Below are positions 30,821-41,170 of a stretch of DNA of 64,000 nucleotides, one piece after another; positions within the stretch are counted from its first letter, which is position 1, and each line of letters begins with the position of its first letter. Both the position numbers and the translations under genes were made by a program. Origin of the DNA: Naumovozyma dairenensis CBS 421 (lineage: Eukaryota > Ascomycota > Saccharomycetes > Saccharomycetales > Saccharomycetaceae); assembly GCF_000227115.2 (NCBI RefSeq), contig NC_016481.1:595041-659040 (forward strand), written 5' to 3'. The notes under the pieces were generated by a model that saw nothing but the letters and a program-made list of their open reading frames with translations, did not search any database and had not been told where the DNA came from.

Positions 30821-33163
30821 ATGACGATATCTCCCAATCGGGCCCACAAAAGTAAGAACTTAGAATCTTATACATCCGATGAAGAGGAAGACGATATGCC
30901 TTTATCTCAAGCATCAATAAAGAAAAGAAGAAGAGTTAAAATCAATGATATACTAGATGATGACGAGGGCGATGGTGATGAGGATGAAGATGAAGATGCA
31001 ACTTTATCTTCAATCGCTGTAAAGAATAAGAAACAAAAGATATCCAAGATAAAAGTAGAAGAGTTTGATGGATCATCATCAAGTCAAGAAAAGAAAGTGA
31101 AAAAATCAAAGAAGAAATCGAAAAAAGTTAGTAAAAAGATGATATCGGACCCCAAGAACGAAACAAAACAAGAAAGTGACGATGATGATAAACCATTGAA
31201 AAAAGAAGTAAGTACGGAACTGGAGAACGATGAAGAAGAAGAATACAAATGGTGGGAAAAGCAAAATGAGGATGATTCCATTAAATGGACTACATTAAAA
31301 CATAACGGGGTATTACTCCCACCACCATATGAACCATTACCGTCTCATGTCAAATTATATTACGAAGGGAAACCTGTGGATTTACCATTAGAAGCAGAAG
31401 AAGTGGCTGGATTCTTTGGTGCCATGTTGGAAACTGATCATGCTAAAAACCCTACGTTCCAAAAAAATTTCTTTACTGATTTCTTACATGTCCTAGAGCA
31501 AAATGGTGGTACTAAAAATGGGATTGAAATTAAAGAATTCACCAAATGTGATTTCAAAAAAATTTTCGATTATTATGATTTACAAAGAGAAGCTACTAGA
31601 CAAAAAAGTAGTTTAGAAAAGAAACAAATCCGTTTAGAAAGAGAAAAAGCAGAAGAAAAATATAAGTTTTGTGAATTAGACGGAAGGAAAGAACAAGTAG
31701 GTAATTTCAAAGTGGAACCACCAGGGTTATTTAGAGGGCGTGGTGCTCATCCGAAAACGGGTAAATTGAAAAGAAGAGTTCAACCTGAAGATATCGTTTT
31801 GAATTTAAGTGAAGATGCACCAATTCCTGAAGCTCCCGCTGGACATCAGTGGGGAGAGGTTAGACATGATAATACTGTCCAATGGTTGGCCATGTGGAAA
31901 GAAAATATCTTTAATTCGTTGAAATATGTTAGATTAGCCGCTAACTCATCTTTAAAGGGACAAAATGATCTTAAAAAATTCGAAAAGGCAAGACAATTAA
32001 AAGATCACATCGATACAATCAGAAAAGATTATAGAAAACGTTTAAAGAATAAATTCATGCTAGAGCGTCAAAAAGCTACAGCCATATATTTGATTGACGT
32101 ATTTGCATTAAGAGCCGGTGGTGAGAAATCTGAAGAAGAAGCAGATACCGTTGGTTGTTGTTCCTTAAGGTATGAGCATGTTACTTTAAAACCACCTAAT
32201 ACAGTAATATTTGATTTCTTAGGTAAAGATTCCATCAGATATTATCAACAAGTGGAAGTAGATAAACAAGTCTTTAAAGATTTAACCATTTTCAAAAGAC
32301 CACCTAAACAACCGGGACATCAATTATTCGATCGATTAGATCCATCAATTCTAAATAAACATTTACAAAGTTATATGCCTGGTTTAACGGCGAAAGTTTT
32401 CCGTACTTATAACGCTTCCAAGACAATGCAAGATCAATTAGATTTAATTCCTAATGAAGGTACCGTCGCTGAGAAATTATTAAGATATAACGCAGCTAAT
32501 AGAACTGTGGCCATTTTATGTAACCATCAACGTACAGTAACTAAAGGCCATGCACAATCTGTTGAAAAGGCAAATATGAAAATCAAAGAATTAGAATGGC
32601 AAAAGATTAGGTTGAAAAGAGGTCTTCTTCAATTAGATTCATCCGAATTGAAAAAAAATAAAGCATATTTCAAAGAATTGGACGATTTATCCAAAGAAGA
32701 TGAAGCATCCATACATGCGCATATTATCGAAAGAGAAAGGGACAGGTTACATAAAAAGTTTGCAAGAGAGAATGATAAGAAAAAATTCATGAAAGAGAAG
32801 GAATTACCTGAATCTGAACTGAAAGAATGGTTAGATAAAGTAGAAGAAAAAAAGAAGCAATACGCAAAAGAGCTAAAGACAAACGTCGTAGAATTAAGAT
32901 CGTCGTTAAACACAGTTGAAAAGATCAAGGCTCAAATTGAAAAGTTAGAACAAAGGATTCTAACAGCTACCATTCAATTGAAAGACAAAGAAGAAAACTC
33001 GGAGGTCTCTCTAGGTACTTCGAAGCTTAATTATATTGATCCAAGATTAAACGTTGCATTTTGCAAAAAATATAATGTACCAATAGAGAAGATATTTACC
33101 AAGACTTTAAGAGATAAGTTCAAATGGGCCATCGAATCCGCTGATGAAAATTGGAGGTTTTAA
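30821..33163 (+). CDS. TOP1: DNA topoisomerase I (type IB)
   Basis: Nuclear enzyme that relaxes positive and negative supercoils during transcription and replication. A charged N-terminal region (residues 1-145, [15 protein letters not shown] and [13 protein letters not shown]) precedes the core (about 145-640) with KWEHV-type motifs such as [39 protein letters not shown] and [10 protein letters not shown] coiled linker comes next (about 590-715). The C-terminal domain contains the catalytic tyrosine in [10 protein letters not shown] near residue 738. Length 780 versus 769 in S. cerevisiae. Confidence 0.98.
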   Translation: MTISPNRAHKSKNLESYTSDEEEDDMPLSQASIKKRRRVKINDILDDDEGDGDEDEDEDATLSSIAVKNKKQKISKIKVEEFDGSSSSQEKKVKKSKKKSKKVSKKMISDPKNETKQESDDDDKPLKKEVSTELENDEEEEYKWWEKQNEDDSIKWTTLKHNGVLLPPPYEPLPSHVKLYYEGKPVDLPLEAEEVAGFFGAMLETDHAKNPTFQKNFFTDFLHVLEQNGGTKNGIEIKEFTKCDFKKIFDYYDLQREATRQKSSLEKKQIRLEREKAEEKYKFCELDGRKEQVGNFKVEPPGLFRGRGAHPKTGKLKRRVQPEDIVLNLSEDAPIPEAPAGHQWGEVRHDNTVQWLAMWKENIFNSLKYVRLAANSSLKGQNDLKKFEKARQLKDHIDTIRKDYRKRLKNKFMLERQKATAIYLIDVFALRAGGEKSEEEADTVGCCSLRYEHVTLKPPNTVIFDFLGKDSIRYYQQVEVDKQVFKDLTIFKRPPKQPGHQLFDRLDPSILNKHLQSYMPGLTAKVFRTYNASKTMQDQLDLIPNEGTVAEKLLRYNAANRTVAILCNHQRTVTKGHAQSVEKANMKIKELEWQKIRLKRGLLQLDSSELKKNKAYFKELDDLSKEDEASIHAHIIERERDRLHKKFARENDKKKFMKEKELPESELKEWLDKVEEKKKQYAKELKTNVVELRSSLNTVEKIKAQIEKLEQRILTATIQLKDKEENSEVSLGTSKLNYIDPRLNVAFCKKYNVPIEKIFTKTLRDKFKWAIESADENWRF

Positions 33164-34060
33164 TCTAATTCTATTTAGCATATAAATACGAGCCATCCTG
33201 CATTTTTATGACGTTACTTTCCTATGGTCGCGTCATACTTAACTATTTATTATAGGCACACTCTTGCAACTCCTGAAGTTCCGTAATTTTACTGGAAATT
33301 CTAATAGAGACTATTTTTAAGTCGACTATTTATAAGAGTAACATTATGTAATGCCAAGCCATCTACCTACACAAGCTTTTTGTATTTTTTTAGAAGGTAA
33401 GTATTTAACCGCTGAGTTTTTCAAGAGTCCGAAATGGTTTAACGTGGTTATTGAGCCAAGTAAAGAGATTTGTTCTTACTAGTAGTAAACTGATAACATG
33501 TCAGAAGTCTATCGTGGTGTCACACAGTCCAGTACTTTCCTAACTAATTAACTTTACCGCTGAAGTTCTTTCTCATCAAATTCTCCAGAAGTGATACTTC
33601 ATGTTTCGAATATTTTTCGCGTCCGCCCCACTTCCCCCATAATAGGCCCCGAGATAACTCAGCAGAACATCTGGGTGGTGGATGGAAAATGGAACACGAA
33701 ATAAACAAACGCGAAAAATCGATGAAAAAAGGTCAGAAATAAGAAGATAACCGTAAGATTCTTTAGAGAAGTACCATACTGTTACGTAAATGTCTTTGAA
33801 GAAAGACTGGATAACTTTTGGTGGCTTTTCCTAGAAAGGTAAATTCAAATCAATCAGAACGCTAAAGCTTATTATGGTGCAAGATAATTAATTTAACTTT
33901 CTCCCACTTCTATGAAGTTGGTTAACTAAGCTGGAGACTCTATTCAATATATAATGAAAATGCAACTATTTCTCGAATTGGAATTTTTTTCCTTTGTGAT
34001 TGCTTACCACAACCAACGAAACTAACTAGAAAATATACTATACCATACTAATACAAGGCC
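33164..34060. other. Spacer TOP1-CSI2
   Basis: 897 bp. Apart from the SBF-type sites near 33614-33717 and a TCTGGGTGGTGG motif at 33670, I see no gene, tRNA or strong RNA signature. Confidence 0.55.
33614..33717. promoter_or_regulatory. Three SBF (SCB) elements upstream of CSI2
   Basis: TTTTCGCG (33614-33621, reverse orientation), CACGAAA (33695-33701) and CGCGAAAA (33710-33717) fit the Swi4/Swi6 box. They lie 340-450 bp before CSI2. Many cell-wall genes are SBF targets in S. cerevisiae, so late-G1 expression of CSI2 is a reasonable inference. Confidence 0.55.
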
Positions 34061-35182
34061 ATGCGATTCCATAAAAATTTATTTAGATTTTCTGCTATGC
34101 TTTTATTAAGTGATACCTTTGTCAACGCAGAATCCGATGTCTCTACACTAACGGCTACAAGCAAGATAACGCTTCGAAGAAGAGAGCTACCGAAGTTGGT
34201 AACTACTACCAAAACTTCAACATCTAGTTCTTCTAGTAGCACACATAAAGCAACATCGACTAATGTGTCTTCAACTTCTAATTCCAAGTCTACAGTAACA
34301 ACAAAAACCAGTTCAGTTACTTCCCAAAAAAGTATGCCAAAGATAGTCAGCAGTAGTAGCAGTAGCATAGATACATCACAAACTGCATCTGTTACTACTG
34401 CTCCAAAAATCAGTTCCACTCCAGTAACGATTCCCGCCACGGATGGTAACTATAACATATATCGCAGCAATCAGTTGGATGGAACAGTTTTCATCGCCTT
34501 TGGTAGTTGTCTAGCTTTCATTTTGGTATTACTTCTTTCATTATGGGCATTCCTAGCCTTTAATGCTTGGAATGGTGCACGTAAAGAATACCAGCGTAAA
34601 GCAATTGAAGAGAAATATCAATATGATCCGTTCTATTTCAATAATAGCAATAATAGTAATAAGAGTTCTTCTTTATCAGCATCCTCTTCCTCCAATAATA
34701 GTAATTATTCAGATAATGAAAGTGATATTTCAGAAAAGTTTTTGAAACCGAAAAATTCTAGAATGACATTATACAGCATGAACTCTGCATCTGCATTAAA
34801 CCTCTTAAATGGGAAATCTTCCAATACAGAATTCAATAGCAGTGAAAAAACAAATAATGACTTAAATAGTACGTTTAGAAACTCCATGTTTATCTCACCT
34901 ACTGAAATATTACAACAGGAGACTCAATTTAATAACAACAGTATCAATGGAAGCAGCATATTCGATTCAACCAACAGTACGCCGAAGATTCAAACTTTCC
35001 CAACTCAGATAATTGCGAATAATAATGGCTCTAATTTTGCATCTTTAAATACTACAGATTTTGAAGGTCTTGGCTTGAAACTAAATCCTGGCTCCGAAGG
35101 AACTCCAGACTCTAACGACAAAAAGAAGAACTTCAGACCACCCAGCGTTCATCTTGACCAATTATTAGATAGCGAGGATTAG
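34061..35182 (+). CDS. CSI2: Csi2-like single-span membrane protein
   Basis: Type I-like plasma membrane protein; S. cerevisiae Csi2 was implicated in chitin synthesis and is related to Prm5. An N-terminal hydrophobic stretch (about 8-24) can serve as a signal sequence. A Ser/Thr-rich, probably O-mannosylated ectodomain follows (25-135), then one membrane span (about 141-168, FIAFGSCLAFILVLLLSLWAFLAF) and an Asn/Ser-rich cytoplasmic tail (170-373) containing KEYQRKAIEEKYQYDPFYF. The tail ends RPPSVHLDQLLDSED. Length 373 versus 341. Identification rests on architecture plus position next to TOP1 (YOL006C/YOL007C). Confidence 0.85.
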   Translation: MRFHKNLFRFSAMLLLSDTFVNAESDVSTLTATSKITLRRRELPKLVTTTKTSTSSSSSSTHKATSTNVSSTSNSKSTVTTKTSSVTSQKSMPKIVSSSSSSIDTSQTASVTTAPKISSTPVTIPATDGNYNIYRSNQLDGTVFIAFGSCLAFILVLLLSLWAFLAFNAWNGARKEYQRKAIEEKYQYDPFYFNNSNNSNKSSSLSASSSSNNSNYSDNESDISEKFLKPKNSRMTLYSMNSASALNLLNGKSSNTEFNSSEKTNNDLNSTFRNSMFISPTEILQQETQFNNNSINGSSIFDSTNSTPKIQTFPTQIIANNNGSNFASLNTTDFEGLGLKLNPGSEGTPDSNDKKKNFRPPSVHLDQLLDSED

Positions 35183-35260
35183 GTTGTATATATACATATA
35201 TATACGAAATTTTACAGCATGAATATAGGCCATATATACATTAAAATATTAGTTTTAGCA

Positions 35261-35968
35261 TTATAATTCTTTGTCAGCTTCAACAGTTTTCATTGTCGAG
35301 ATAGTTCTCGACATTTCTAAACGCTTTAAATCATGAACTCTTCTTTCAAATGCATCCATTACCACTTTAGTAACACTTCTAGCAAAGATTGATGATACAG
35401 CGTTATACAACCTTGATTTGAATTTAAATCTCAACGCTAATTCAACTCGAGTGAAGTCGCTTCCTCTTCTTGGATGAGGTTGAATTAGCCATTCCGAATG
35501 AAATGAATCAAACAAGTGCTGAGACAAGGAGTCTGCCTCAACAATGAAAGACCGATTATCTTTGTTTTCCTTATTTATCACCTCTTGACAATTAACATTA
35601 CAAACAAATTTCTCATCATACTCCCTAAACCCGATCCTTAATCCAGCAACAGTTGGTCTATTATTATTTGATGAGTTACGCTCATCAACGAATGATTCAA
35701 CGCAATACGGTATAAATTTCGAATATTGAGATACTTCACAGGCTATATCATATAGTTCTCTAGGTTTCGCATGGATCGTCTTGTGAAGGGTATATTTTTG
35801 TTCTTTAAATTCATGTGGAAACCCAAAAAGGGTTCGTCTGTAAGTCCTTGTAGTAGTGAAATGATAACGTTTTGTTGACGCTAATGAGAATCTTAAGAGT
35901 TTGTTGCTTCTTGGAACTGTCACTATCATATTGTTTCTTCTTTTGCTTCCTTTCAATTGGCAAATCAA
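35261..35968 (-). CDS. COQ10: Mitochondrial coenzyme Q-binding protein Coq10
   Basis: START/polyketide-cyclase-like lipid-binding protein of the inner mitochondrial membrane, needed for efficient ubiquinone synthesis and respiration. START-fold motifs: YTLHKTIHAKPRELYDIACEV, YSKFIPYCVES, and the C-terminal helix ALRFKFKSRLYNAVSS...VTKVVMDAFERR. The first in-frame ATG (35968) gives 235 residues. A start at the second ATG (35929) gives 222 with a basic MIVTVPRSNKLLRFSLASTKR presequence, which fits mitochondrial import better and is closer to the 207 residues in S. cerevisiae. Divergent from MDM12 over 146 bp. Confidence 0.94.
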   Translation of the reverse strand: MICQLKGSKRRNNMIVTVPRSNKLLRFSLASTKRYHFTTTRTYRRTLFGFPHEFKEQKYTLHKTIHAKPRELYDIACEVSQYSKFIPYCVESFVDERNSSNNNRPTVAGLRIGFREYDEKFVCNVNCQEVINKENKDNRSFIVEADSLSQHLFDSFHSEWLIQPHPRRGSDFTRVELALRFKFKSRLYNAVSSIFARSVTKVVMDAFERRVHDLKRLEMSRTISTMKTVEADKEL

Positions 35969-36114
35969 GGTATTTTCTGTAGAATTGTGGTATCTGTTTC
36001 CATATACACCTTTTTAGTCTTGAATATTTTAGGAGTAATACAGAAAAACGACTATTTTGTAGCTTGCTGAGACGATGAGATTCAAGATTAAGACAACGAA
36101 AATGAATAGAAAAA

Positions 36115-36885
36115 ATGTCATTCGATATTAATTGGGACAATATAGGTAATGATAGTGCTCTTAATCTTATTATTAAAAATCAATTAAGTTCATATTTGCA
36201 AAGTATTTCTTTACCAAGTTATGTTAGAAATTTACAAATAACAGATTTCTCCTTGGGGAAGATTGCACCAAAGATAACTTTAAAAGAGATTAATGATCCC
36301 TTACAAGATTTTTATGATGCTTTGAATGAAGATTTGGACTCATCATGTGATGATGATTGGGTAGCTCCATCCCCTAGTGATGTTCAATTTCTTATTGAAG
36401 TTGAATATACAGGTGATTTATTAATCTCACTTTCTGCAGACTTAGTATTGAATTATCCAAGTAAAGAGTTTATTACTTTACCATTAAAATTTGGTATTAC
36501 AGATTTAGGTATACATTCCCTATGTCTTGTTGCATATATGTCTAAACAAATATTTATTAGTTTTTTGTGTGATGTTAGTGATCCGATCTTGGATAATGAT
36601 ACCCATAATACAGAGTCGATTTTAGATCCCAATGGATCACTAATGGCACCTAAGAGACCATTTGAAAGGATATCGATAATACGTAGTTTAAAGATAGACA
36701 CTGAAATTGGAGAACAACTTCAAGGTGAAGGATCCATATTGAAGAATGTTGGGAAATTGGAACAATTTCTGTTGGAAAAATTTAAAGATCTCCTGAGACA
36801 AGAATTGGCATGGCCAAGCTGGATCAACCTGGACATGACAGGAGAGGAGGATGTTGTAGATGCTCATACTGAACAGAATGACTGA
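36115..36885 (+). CDS. MDM12: ERMES subunit Mdm12
   Basis: SMP-domain lipid-transfer subunit of the ER-mitochondria encounter structure (with Mmm1, Mdm34, Mdm10). Opening [13 protein letters not shown] is the family hallmark. The SMP domain spans essentially the whole 256 residues ([48 protein letters not shown]). Length 256 versus 271 in S. cerevisiae; the acidic internal insert is short. Neighbour COQ10 matches YOL008W/YOL009C. Confidence 0.97.
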   Translation: MSFDINWDNIGNDSALNLIIKNQLSSYLQSISLPSYVRNLQITDFSLGKIAPKITLKEINDPLQDFYDALNEDLDSSCDDDWVAPSPSDVQFLIEVEYTGDLLISLSADLVLNYPSKEFITLPLKFGITDLGIHSLCLVAYMSKQIFISFLCDVSDPILDNDTHNTESILDPNGSLMAPKRPFERISIIRSLKIDTEIGEQLQGEGSILKNVGKLEQFLLEKFKDLLRQELAWPSWINLDMTGEEDVVDAHTEQND

Positions 36886-37285
36886 GTCACCTAAAAACAC
36901 CTATAATCGTGGCATGTAAGGCTCTATGTATTTTAAGAAAAGCGACCGGATGATCATTATCAATGCTGCTGCACTTGCACATGTAATAAATAAGTTACGA
37001 TTAATTCCTAATTAACTGAATAATAATTTATATATTCTTTCGATCCTCTTTTGAACCGACAAAAGGATTGATTAACTCTAAAATTCAACCTTCTGACGTT
37101 ACATCATAAACTTAGCCTCTAACGCGTGGCTTTGTAGTGCGATTAAATCTCAAACAATTACTCTCCTGTTATATGAGGGAACAAAGGAGAAGAAGCAAAC
37201 ATTAATCATAAATAGCTAATGGATCCACAGGTGAAATTGGTACAGTTGTAACCTTCATCATAACACATCGAATTTAGGACCAAAT
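36886..37285. other. Spacer MDM12-MVP1
   Basis: 400 bp with an MCB-like ACGCGT near 37123 and no recognisable gene. Confidence 0.6.
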
Positions 37286-38863
37286 ATGAATACTTATGAC
37301 GAGGAAGAGCCTGATCCATGGAGATCAGGGCCAACAACTAACGCATGGTCAACAACGAACCCTACTATTACGTCAAACAATACAGACAGACCTGATGATT
37401 CTACTAGTACAAGGATAGCTAGCGATCTGACAAAGGTATCGTTAATAGATAGAGCTAGGTCAGACTTATTCAATTCATCTGCCGACGTCTTAGAAGAAAG
37501 CATTTGGAATGAAACCCTTGCAACTCAATCGAATGACAGCACTACTATTAGTGCGGAAGCTACCACTACCAACCAAACATTTATACCTGAGAATATATTA
37601 AACCAAGATACTAATAAGCATATAGGCAATTCTATGGAAGATACGAATAATGTTGAAGAAGCCTTGAATGATTGGTGTGATAAGATTCGGAAAACTTACA
37701 AACCTTTAGATTATGATATAATTGCTATTGAAGAAATCCCTGAACGAGAAGGTTTATTATTCAAGCATGCAAATTACTCTGTCAAACATTTGGTTGATCT
37801 TCCTCACGTAGACTCTCCTAAGGATAAAAGTGTGATAAGAAGATATTCGGATTTCGTTTGGTTACAAGAAATACTACTGAGAAGATATCCGTTTAGGATG
37901 GTACCTGAATTACCACCAAAGAGAATTGGATCTCAAAATGCAGATCCAGTCTTCTTACTGAAAAGGAAGAATGGATTGAGAAGATTTATTAATCTAGTTA
38001 TGAAACATCCTGTTTTTAAAAACGATGATTTAGTGCTGACATTTTTAACAGCTCCAACTGATCTTTCCAGCTGGAGAAAACAAGCAACTTATGATACATC
38101 AGATGAATTTACAGATCGGAAAATTAGTGTTGAATTTAGAAAGATGTGGCAAAAGGATATTTCACAACAGTGGAATAAAGCAACTTCTTCAATTGATCAA
38201 TCTATTGAAATTTGGTCAAGAATATGTATTCTTGTTGAAAGACATTCAAAAAAATTAAATCAAATTGCACATGAGGACTCCATTTTTAATTCATTAATTA
38301 AAGATTTCACCAATTTCGCTCCGAAATTATATCCAATCCAACAAAGTGATACTATCCTAGACATTAATAACCATTTCAGTATTATTTCAACACATCTAGA
38401 AAAGAAGAACGAAATAACTCTTCAAACAATTAAAGACTTTTCAGACCAATTGATTCCTAAATTTAAAATATATACAGACGTTTTATTATCTCTAAGAGGA
38501 CTTTTTGAAAGATATCGTATTATGGCAACTAACACGATTCCTCAGCTACAAAGACATGTTCAATTAAATCTTGAGAAATTAGAATCTATGAAAGGTAAAC
38601 CTGAAGTTAGTGGCACAGAATATGATAAGATCAAAGCATCTATTAAGAGAGATAGAAAAAGTATAGGGGAACAATTGAATAGAACATGGTTAATAAGAGA
38701 ATGTATTTTACAAGAATTTACTATTTTCCAAGAAACTCAATTCATGATAACGAGAGCATTTCAAGAATGGATGAAGTTGAATTCTACTTATAATGGATTG
38801 ATCCTAAATGAATGGGAGAAGTTGGGTAATCAAACAATCGATATGCCAAGTTCTCGGAAATAA
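37286..38863 (+). CDS. MVP1: Sorting nexin Mvp1
   Basis: PX-BAR sorting nexin for retromer-independent endosomal recycling and vacuolar sorting. A disordered Ser/Thr/Asn-rich N-terminus (1-125) precedes the PX domain (about 142-256), with RRYSDFVWLQEILLRRYP and the basic PPKRIG phosphoinositide-binding segment. A long helical region (270-515) forms the BAR-like dimer, ending EWMKLNSTYNGLILNEWEKL. Length 525 versus 511. In S. cerevisiae this is YMR004W; here it sits between YOL009C and YOL010W orthologues, like CDC5 an interleaved copy from the sister block. Confidence 0.95.
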   Translation: MNTYDEEEPDPWRSGPTTNAWSTTNPTITSNNTDRPDDSTSTRIASDLTKVSLIDRARSDLFNSSADVLEESIWNETLATQSNDSTTISAEATTTNQTFIPENILNQDTNKHIGNSMEDTNNVEEALNDWCDKIRKTYKPLDYDIIAIEEIPEREGLLFKHANYSVKHLVDLPHVDSPKDKSVIRRYSDFVWLQEILLRRYPFRMVPELPPKRIGSQNADPVFLLKRKNGLRRFINLVMKHPVFKNDDLVLTFLTAPTDLSSWRKQATYDTSDEFTDRKISVEFRKMWQKDISQQWNKATSSIDQSIEIWSRICILVERHSKKLNQIAHEDSIFNSLIKDFTNFAPKLYPIQQSDTILDINNHFSIISTHLEKKNEITLQTIKDFSDQLIPKFKIYTDVLLSLRGLFERYRIMATNTIPQLQRHVQLNLEKLESMKGKPEVSGTEYDKIKASIKRDRKSIGEQLNRTWLIRECILQEFTIFQETQFMITRAFQEWMKLNSTYNGLILNEWEKLGNQTIDMPSSRK

Positions 38864-39045
38864 TGAAAACATTAAAAAAATTAGCATTAAAATTATGGAA
38901 TAATGACGACTTTTTTTCTTTTTTAATTTAAATAAGCACATACACGCATACGCAAATATACTACGAGAGACATGTTCTTTATAATTATGTAGATCGAGGG
39001 GATCAAAATGCATAAATTGGTTTTTCTTCCTTCTTCATTGTTAGA

Positions 39046-40152
39046 TTAAGCAATCTTTTTACTAGTATTAGTGAAACCCACCCCTTTTATCGTAGCGATG
39101 AAATCATCAGGATGGGTCAAATCATCTACTGGTTTTAGGAACACTTCTGTACCAAATACTTTTTTGATATCTCTTAGTAAATTAATAAAGTTTTCATCTA
39201 TTTCGTCTTTCGTTATTCTCAATCTACCGATATCTTCTTTACCGATGACCATATAGACCATGGCTAATGCTAATTGATTTCTACCGACTGCTGCACTTGT
39301 CGATATTTCCTCTAGGAGACGATATGCTACTAATTGACCGATATCTTCTGGAACATCACCTGCGTCACCAATTGCCTCTGTTAAGTAACACCAACCTTTT
39401 TTCGTTTCTGCAACTAATGTAATCCCCCAACCTGGACTCTTACCTGAATTTTCACCTCTCCAAACATCTGCAGTTATTTCTACGGGGCAACTAATATCTT
39501 TCAATACTTTCTTTGCAGAGTCAATCATTCTATTAACCATTGATGGACTTACACGTGTTGAATATGCGACACCTCTTATGGTTGCTATAGTTGGTCTTTC
39601 CAATTCATGCATAGTGATAGGTTGAGCAATTAGAGAATCCACGACGAGATGAACTTCCCCACCACCATTTGGAGGGGATCCTCTTTTCAATGTATGTAAT
39701 GCACATTCTCTACAACCGAATTTCTCTAATATTGGTAATAGTCCCCATTTAATTGCTTCAATACCTGCATCTTGATGAGATGCAGTGATACCTTTAAATA
39801 AGATTGAGAATTTCTTCTTGGAGAAGGGTGCTAGGTATAACATTGGTTCTACGAAATATCCTACTGGTTTTGATGGGGGACAATTATGTGTATGTGCACC
39901 ACCTGTGATTATACCTGGTTTATAAAGGATTGTTGTACCTGTGTATGAGATTTCAATGACGGAACCATTAGTTACTGATTCTATTAATCTTAAGAAGGAA
40001 ACTTCATAATCTTTTAGACCTGGATTTAAATCAGTGGAACGGATTTTCTCAATTTTAATTGGTTTCCCAGATAATGTGGAAAGAATGATTCGTAGTCTGA
40101 AATTTTGTGAACCTTGGAACGTGATGTATGGTTTTGGTTTGGCAGTTGACAT
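39046..40152 (-). CDS. RCL1: Small-subunit processome endonuclease factor Rcl1
   Basis: RNA 3'-terminal phosphate cyclase-like protein; partner of the GTPase Bms1 and implicated in cleavage at site A2 of pre-rRNA. The family fold spans the protein, with FQGSQNFRLRIILSTLSGKPI at the N-terminus, the glycine-rich HTLKRGSPPNGGGEVHL near 170 and WGITLVAETKKGWCYLTEA near 240. Length 368 versus 367. It lacks the catalytic histidine motif of true cyclases, as do other Rcl1 proteins. PAC and RRPE lie upstream. Confidence 0.97.
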   Translation of the reverse strand: MSTAKPKPYITFQGSQNFRLRIILSTLSGKPIKIEKIRSTDLNPGLKDYEVSFLRLIESVTNGSVIEISYTGTTILYKPGIITGGAHTHNCPPSKPVGYFVEPMLYLAPFSKKKFSILFKGITASHQDAGIEAIKWGLLPILEKFGCRECALHTLKRGSPPNGGGEVHLVVDSLIAQPITMHELERPTIATIRGVAYSTRVSPSMVNRMIDSAKKVLKDISCPVEITADVWRGENSGKSPGWGITLVAETKKGWCYLTEAIGDAGDVPEDIGQLVAYRLLEEISTSAAVGRNQLALAMVYMVIGKEDIGRLRITKDEIDENFINLLRDIKKVFGTEVFLKPVDDLTHPDDFIATIKGVGFTNTSKKIA

Positions 40153-40289
40153 TGTTTTGTGTTTTCTCTTTTGTTTGTATCAATAAAAAATTTCTTTTTT
40201 GAATTTTAAACTTAGCTATGTACCCATAATAATGAACAATCAATATTGTCATATAGTTTGTTTATATGATTTTTTTTTCATTTACAATT

Positions 40290-40360
40290 GCGATGAGATG
40301 AGATGAGATGAGCTACGTTAACCATGTTTCTTAGTTCAGATTTTTTTCAAAAAATTTTCA
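40290..40360 (-). promoter_or_regulatory. PAC and RRPE elements upstream of RCL1
   Basis: GCGATGAGATGAG (40290-40302), extended by further GATGA units to 40312, is a PAC element. AAAAAATTTTCA (40349-40360) is an RRPE. Both lie 140-210 bp before the RCL1 ATG and also upstream of the small gene starting at 40482 on the other strand, so the promoter may be bidirectional. Confidence 0.75.
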
Positions 40361-40481
40361 AAATCGTTAAAGGTGATTTTCGAAAGTGTCTGAAAATGTC
40401 AGCGATGAAAGAACAGACGACAGCGCGTCAGTAAATAAATTAATAAATAAAAGGTTTTTGTTGTTGTTTTTCTTATATTTT

Positions 40482-40838
40482 ATGGCGCGACATAAAACTC
40501 CGAGAAATACCGATCCCAATGGTATTGTCTGGCACNNNNNNNNNNNNNNNNNNNNNNNNNNNNNNNNNNNNNNNNNNNNNNNNNNNNNNNNNNNNNNNNN
40601 NNNNNNNNNNNNNNNNNNNNNNNNNNNNNNNNNNNNNNNNNNNNNNNNNNNNNNNNNNNNNNNNNNNNNNNNNNNNNNNNNNNNNNNNNNNNNNNNNNNN
40701 NNNNNNNNNNNNNNNNNNNNNNNNNNNNNNNNNNNNNNNNNNNNNNNNNNNGTCATATTATTTAGATGGAAACTTAGACATTTGGAAGATTTATCAATGA
40801 CTGGTATGAAATTCAAATTAAATACTCTTTTCTTCTAG
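40482..40838 (+). CDS. Possible small unrecognised gene interrupted by the second gap
   Basis: An ATG at 40482 opens MARHKTPRNTDPNGIVWH, which runs into the N block. After the gap the same frame (if the 216 N are exact) reads WKLRHLEDLSMTGMKFKLNTLFF to a stop at 40838, about 119 codons in all. Composition looks protein-like at the N-terminus, but the family is not recognised. It lies divergent from RCL1 across a PAC/RRPE-bearing spacer, which hints at a ribosome-biogenesis role if it is real. The frame upstream of 40482 is open without an ATG. Confidence 0.3.
   Translation: MARHKTPRNTDPNGIVWHXXXXXXXXXXXXXXXXXXXXXXXXXXXXXXXXXXXXXXXXXXXXXXXXXXXXXXXXXXXXXXXXXXXXXXXXVILFRWKLRHLEDLSMTGMKFKLNTLFF
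40536..40751. other. Assembly gap (216 N)
   Basis: Unsequenced run in the RCL1-PLB3 interval. Confidence 0.99.
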
Positions 40839-41170
40839 AAAAAAAAAAAAAACAGGAGGAAATACCAAGAACTGAATCTAGACTAAGAGTGGTTTAATGA
40901 ATCAAAAAAGTAGGCAATAATGAACTGCATGTTGCTCATCAGATTCCAAGAGACATACGTATGTACGAAGAAGTATGAACAAATGGGTGTATTAAAGAGA
41001 AGATATATTAATTAAAATTGAATTAGTTTGTAGAATGTTTGTATATATATACTTATATACGTGTTAGAAAATGTTGCCTTTAAAAAAAAAAAGGTTCTAT
41101 AAGTGAGGTGAAAAAATTTGGTTCATAATTTGTTGCAGAGTGTGTATTCGTTTTCCAAGGTAGTTGTATT
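40839..41170. other. Spacer before the PLB3 3' end
   Basis: 332 bp, AT-rich, with A-runs at 40840 and 41080 and TATATA elements near 41042. No gene was recognised. Confidence 0.6.
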
